From positions 1 through 6,908 of the forward strand of contig USNU01000076.1 of NCBI GenBank assembly GCA_900556095.1: DNA of 6,908 nucleotides, given 5' to 3'. The notes below the pieces were generated by a model. It saw only the letters and a list, made by a program, of their open reading frames with translations, was not told the origin of the DNA and searched no databases. The DNA comes from an uncultured Bacteroidales bacterium. Its GTDB lineage: Bacteria; Bacteroidota; Bacteroidia; Bacteroidales; Paludibacteraceae. A program made the translations under genes and the position numbers. Position 1 is the stretch's first letter, and every line of letters begins with the position of its first letter. Positions 5,238-6,908 of this stretch are shown in pieces.

Positions 5238-6191
5238 TTACCATTCCTCCCGCACATCAAACGGGTCGAGGTAATCTATCTCGGGTATCTCGTTGCCGGT
5301 ATGCAGACCCTGTGCTGCCAACATCTGTTGCAACTCGCGACCGGCGTTGCGTTCCAAGTGGGCAAGCACGCACTGCTGGTGTGAGGGGGTGTTGGCGTCC
5401 ATTGTCAGGCGGTCGTTGAGCCATATACAACGGTGACAATGATAGGCATCGCACTTGCGACAAAGCGGCGCATGGTCAAGTTCCAGCAGTTGCTTGTTGG
5501 GTATCTGCAGACCGCTGTCCAAGTCGCCCACCGACCGCGAAGCGTCTTTCGTGCTGTGGTTCATACGGTTAGAAATCCCCATTTGCTCATCGTAGTAGAA
5601 TGCCGGACAGAGATAGAACTTTCCGTTGGGCGCAACCGTGATATTGCCGATACCCGCCTCGCAGTTGTGCATCTCCTTCAGCACAAGGCGGTCGGTCAGC
5701 ATATTCACCTGTGTCGGATTCTCTTTCTTGTAGAGATTAACCAATACGGCATTTAGTGTCTCCAATGCCTTTTTGTAGTCCTCTGCTTGCTCGTCGCGGA
5801 AAGCCGCTATATCCGTCAGACAGATATTCAGCCGCTCCACTTGTGGCAGCAGGGCGGCGATGTCATACTGCCCCGCGATAAACTCGCCAATCGTCAGACG
5901 CAGCACCACATTTTTCCCCGCCACACTGGCAGGCACACCGTTATACACCCGCACATCGCGACCGATTTTCACATGGTCAATACTCTCTATCAGCGCATTA
6001 TATTCCTCGGGCAGGTCGTAGTCGGGATAGATATACTGAATCATCAGGTTCTGCTTCATGCCGAAGAGTATCGCCTTGCGCAGAGTGTCCAATGGCATTA
6101 ACCGTCTCTCTTTCAATGGATTATCGGCATGGCAGTATGCCTCGGATGTGTCATCCAACAGGATAACAAGATATTGCATATAGTTCTTCAT
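5238..6191 (-). CDS. CXXX repeat peptide maturase (SPASM-like, lacks radical SAM motif)
   Basis: This 317-residue cytoplasmic protein starts at ATG 6191 (MKNYMQYLVILLDD; ATG 6179 also possible). I recognise the N-terminus (YLVILLDDTSEAYCH) and overall plan as the family named 'CXXX repeat peptide maturase', partner of the radical SAM CXXX-repeat enzymes. There is no CxxxCxxC motif for a radical SAM cluster; only C20 and C124 occur before residue 170. The C-terminal part is SPASM-like: C177-x12-G-x4-C195 (CEAGIGNITVAPNGKFYLC), then C244-x2-C247-x4-C252-x2-C255, and a last C274. Such domains bind auxiliary iron-sulfur clusters, so this may be a substrate-handling or electron-transfer partner rather than a SAM-cleaving enzyme. 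The radical SAM gene ends 4 bases upstream, so the two are translated from one message. It ends with TAA at 5240-5238. Confidence 0.77.
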   Translation of the reverse strand: MKNYMQYLVILLDDTSEAYCHADNPLKERRLMPLDTLRKAILFGMKQNLMIQYIYPDYDLPEEYNALIESIDHVKIGRDVRVYNGVPASVAGKNVVLRLTIGEFIAGQYDIAALLPQVERLNICLTDIAAFRDEQAEDYKKALETLNAVLVNLYKKENPTQVNMLTDRLVLKEMHNCEAGIGNITVAPNGKFYLCPAFYYDEQMGISNRMNHSTKDASRSVGDLDSGLQIPNKQLLELDHAPLCRKCDAYHCHRCIWLNDRLTMDANTPSHQQCVLAHLERNAGRELQQMLAAQGLHTGNEIPEIDYLDPFDVREEW

Positions 6192-6195
6192 CGCA

Positions 6196-6908
6196 TTAGC
6201 AGATTATATCGTTTGACTTCTTTGCATTTTGTTGTGCCTCAAACTCTTCGCGCTTGCCTTCCTGTTCCAACTTGCGGTAGAGTTTGTTCCAATAGTAGTT
6301 GTTCGCACGCACGCGCGCTTTGTGCATCAGGCATATTGCCGTGGCACGCTCATAGACGGTGTGCGTCTTGGCGGCGTCGTAGTTCTCACCCTGGCACCAT
6401 GCGCAACCCTCCGCCACCTCGCAGTCCACGCACTCGGGCTTCGACTGTGTACAGCGGTCGAGCGTCAGGAACGGGCGCAACTTGTTGTTGTCTATGCCGT
6501 CATGTATGTTGCCTATTATCCACGCCTCTTTGTCGCGCAGCGAATACTGTGCAAAGCGGGTGCAAGGATAGAAATTACCCGCCGCATCTATCGCCAGCAT
6601 CTTGCCCGCGCCGCACCAGTTCTGGTTCTGCAACGTGCAGTCCAGCGGCTTGCCCATATTCTCCGAAAAGAACGAGCAAGCATACTGCTCATACAGTCCG
6701 CGGTCGATAATCTCGTCAGCAAGGTCGGTCAGTTGCTGCTCAAACAGCGCGTCATCGCCCTCGTGCCATACGTCCTCGAACACGCAGTTGATGTTCACTT
6801 GATGGATACCGAGGTCATACAGGTGCAGCACACTCTCTTTGATATACGGAATATCCGCCGACGAGATAGTTACTTTCGTGCCGTCGCCGGGGAACTGGCT
6901 CTGCCATA
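6196..6908 (-). CDS. Radical SAM peptide maturase, CXXX-repeat target family, C-terminal part (5' end outside window)
   Basis: The frame is open from the right edge to TAA at 6198-6196, with 236 visible residues; the start and the radical SAM cluster motif lie outside the window. The visible part begins with the end of the TIM-barrel (WQSQFPGDGTKVTISSADIP, then LYDLGIHQVNINCVFEDVWHEGDD). It continues into a SPASM domain. The cysteines of that domain are WCGAGKMLAIDAAGNFYPC (C-x11-G-x4-C), then ECVDCEVAEGCAWC (CX2CX5CX2C), and a late ICLMH. This is the pattern of peptide-modifying radical SAM enzymes that carry auxiliary iron-sulfur clusters. The sequence and the directly following maturase partner point to the CXXX-repeat target family, which modifies a precursor with cysteines every four residues. 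The last 40 residues are charged and probably helical. Confidence 0.8.
   Translation of the reverse strand, partial: WQSQFPGDGTKVTISSADIPYIKESVLHLYDLGIHQVNINCVFEDVWHEGDDALFEQQLTDLADEIIDRGLYEQYACSFFSENMGKPLDCTLQNQNWCGAGKMLAIDAAGNFYPCTRFAQYSLRDKEAWIIGNIHDGIDNNKLRPFLTLDRCTQSKPECVDCEVAEGCAWCQGENYDAAKTHTVYERATAICLMHKARVRANNYYWNKLYRKLEQEGKREEFEAQQNAKKSNDIIC

Noticed and set aside
6129..6710. Plus-strand open frame of 193 codons opposite the radical SAM gene
   Set aside because: It mirrors the cysteine- and arginine-rich reverse complement of a well-supported gene and has no family features of its own.
1..6908. CRISPR array, tRNA, rRNA, insertion sequence ends or transposase
   Set aside because: No spaced direct repeats, tRNA cloverleaf segments, rRNA-like sequence or transposase-like protein were seen on either strand.

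Overview
The window looks like chromosomal DNA of a Bacteroidales-type bacterium of moderate GC. The reasons are the family mix (a Bacteroidota-style tatA/tatC pair, an ArsG-like permease, and the radical-SAM 'CXXX-repeat' peptide maturation genes), the lack of clear Shine-Dalgarno sequences, and a promoter matching the Bacteroides TTG/TAnnTTTG consensus. Genus cannot be fixed from this sequence alone.

Left part, plus strand (1-1296): the C-terminal part of a CcdA/ArsG-like membrane permease is followed after 10 bases by a tRNA1(Val) A37 N6-methyltransferase gene with a probable TTG start. A 176-base convergent intergenic stretch (1297-1472) follows. It has no clear intrinsic terminator but carries four C-runs, which are G-runs on the minus strand.

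Centre, minus strand, read from 4833 down to 1473: a tightly packed, probably single transcription unit. It contains a 42-residue membrane ORF, a second short ORF joined to it by a TAATG stop/start, a 185-residue membrane-anchored protein of unknown function, and a TPR plus retropepsin-like aspartic protease gene. Next come a 91-residue protein I assign to the 'CXXX repeat peptide modification system' family, then tatA and tatC. The protease gene is broken twice: a frameshift near 3563 and an in-frame TAG at 2894-2896, after which the expected protease C-terminus is still readable. The first two ORFs also look like one gene split by a one-base frameshift. The unit has a good Bacteroides-type promoter at 4851-4881, directly next to a 15-bp inverted repeat (4882-4925).

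Right part, minus strand (5238-6908): a SPASM-like 'CXXX repeat peptide maturase' and, 4 bases upstream, the C-terminal part of its radical SAM partner, which runs off the right edge. A 404-base AT-rich gap with no gene separates this pair from the central unit.

The likely biological theme is a ribosomally made, post-translationally modified cysteine-repeat peptide system. The radical SAM/SPASM enzyme, the SPASM-like partner and the small 91-residue protein would act on a CXXX-repeat precursor that is not in this window and is probably beyond the right edge. The damaged secreted protease and unknown membrane proteins sit between these parts and may be accessory genes (leader removal, export) now decaying. 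The tatAC genes are more likely housekeeping genes at the end of the unit.
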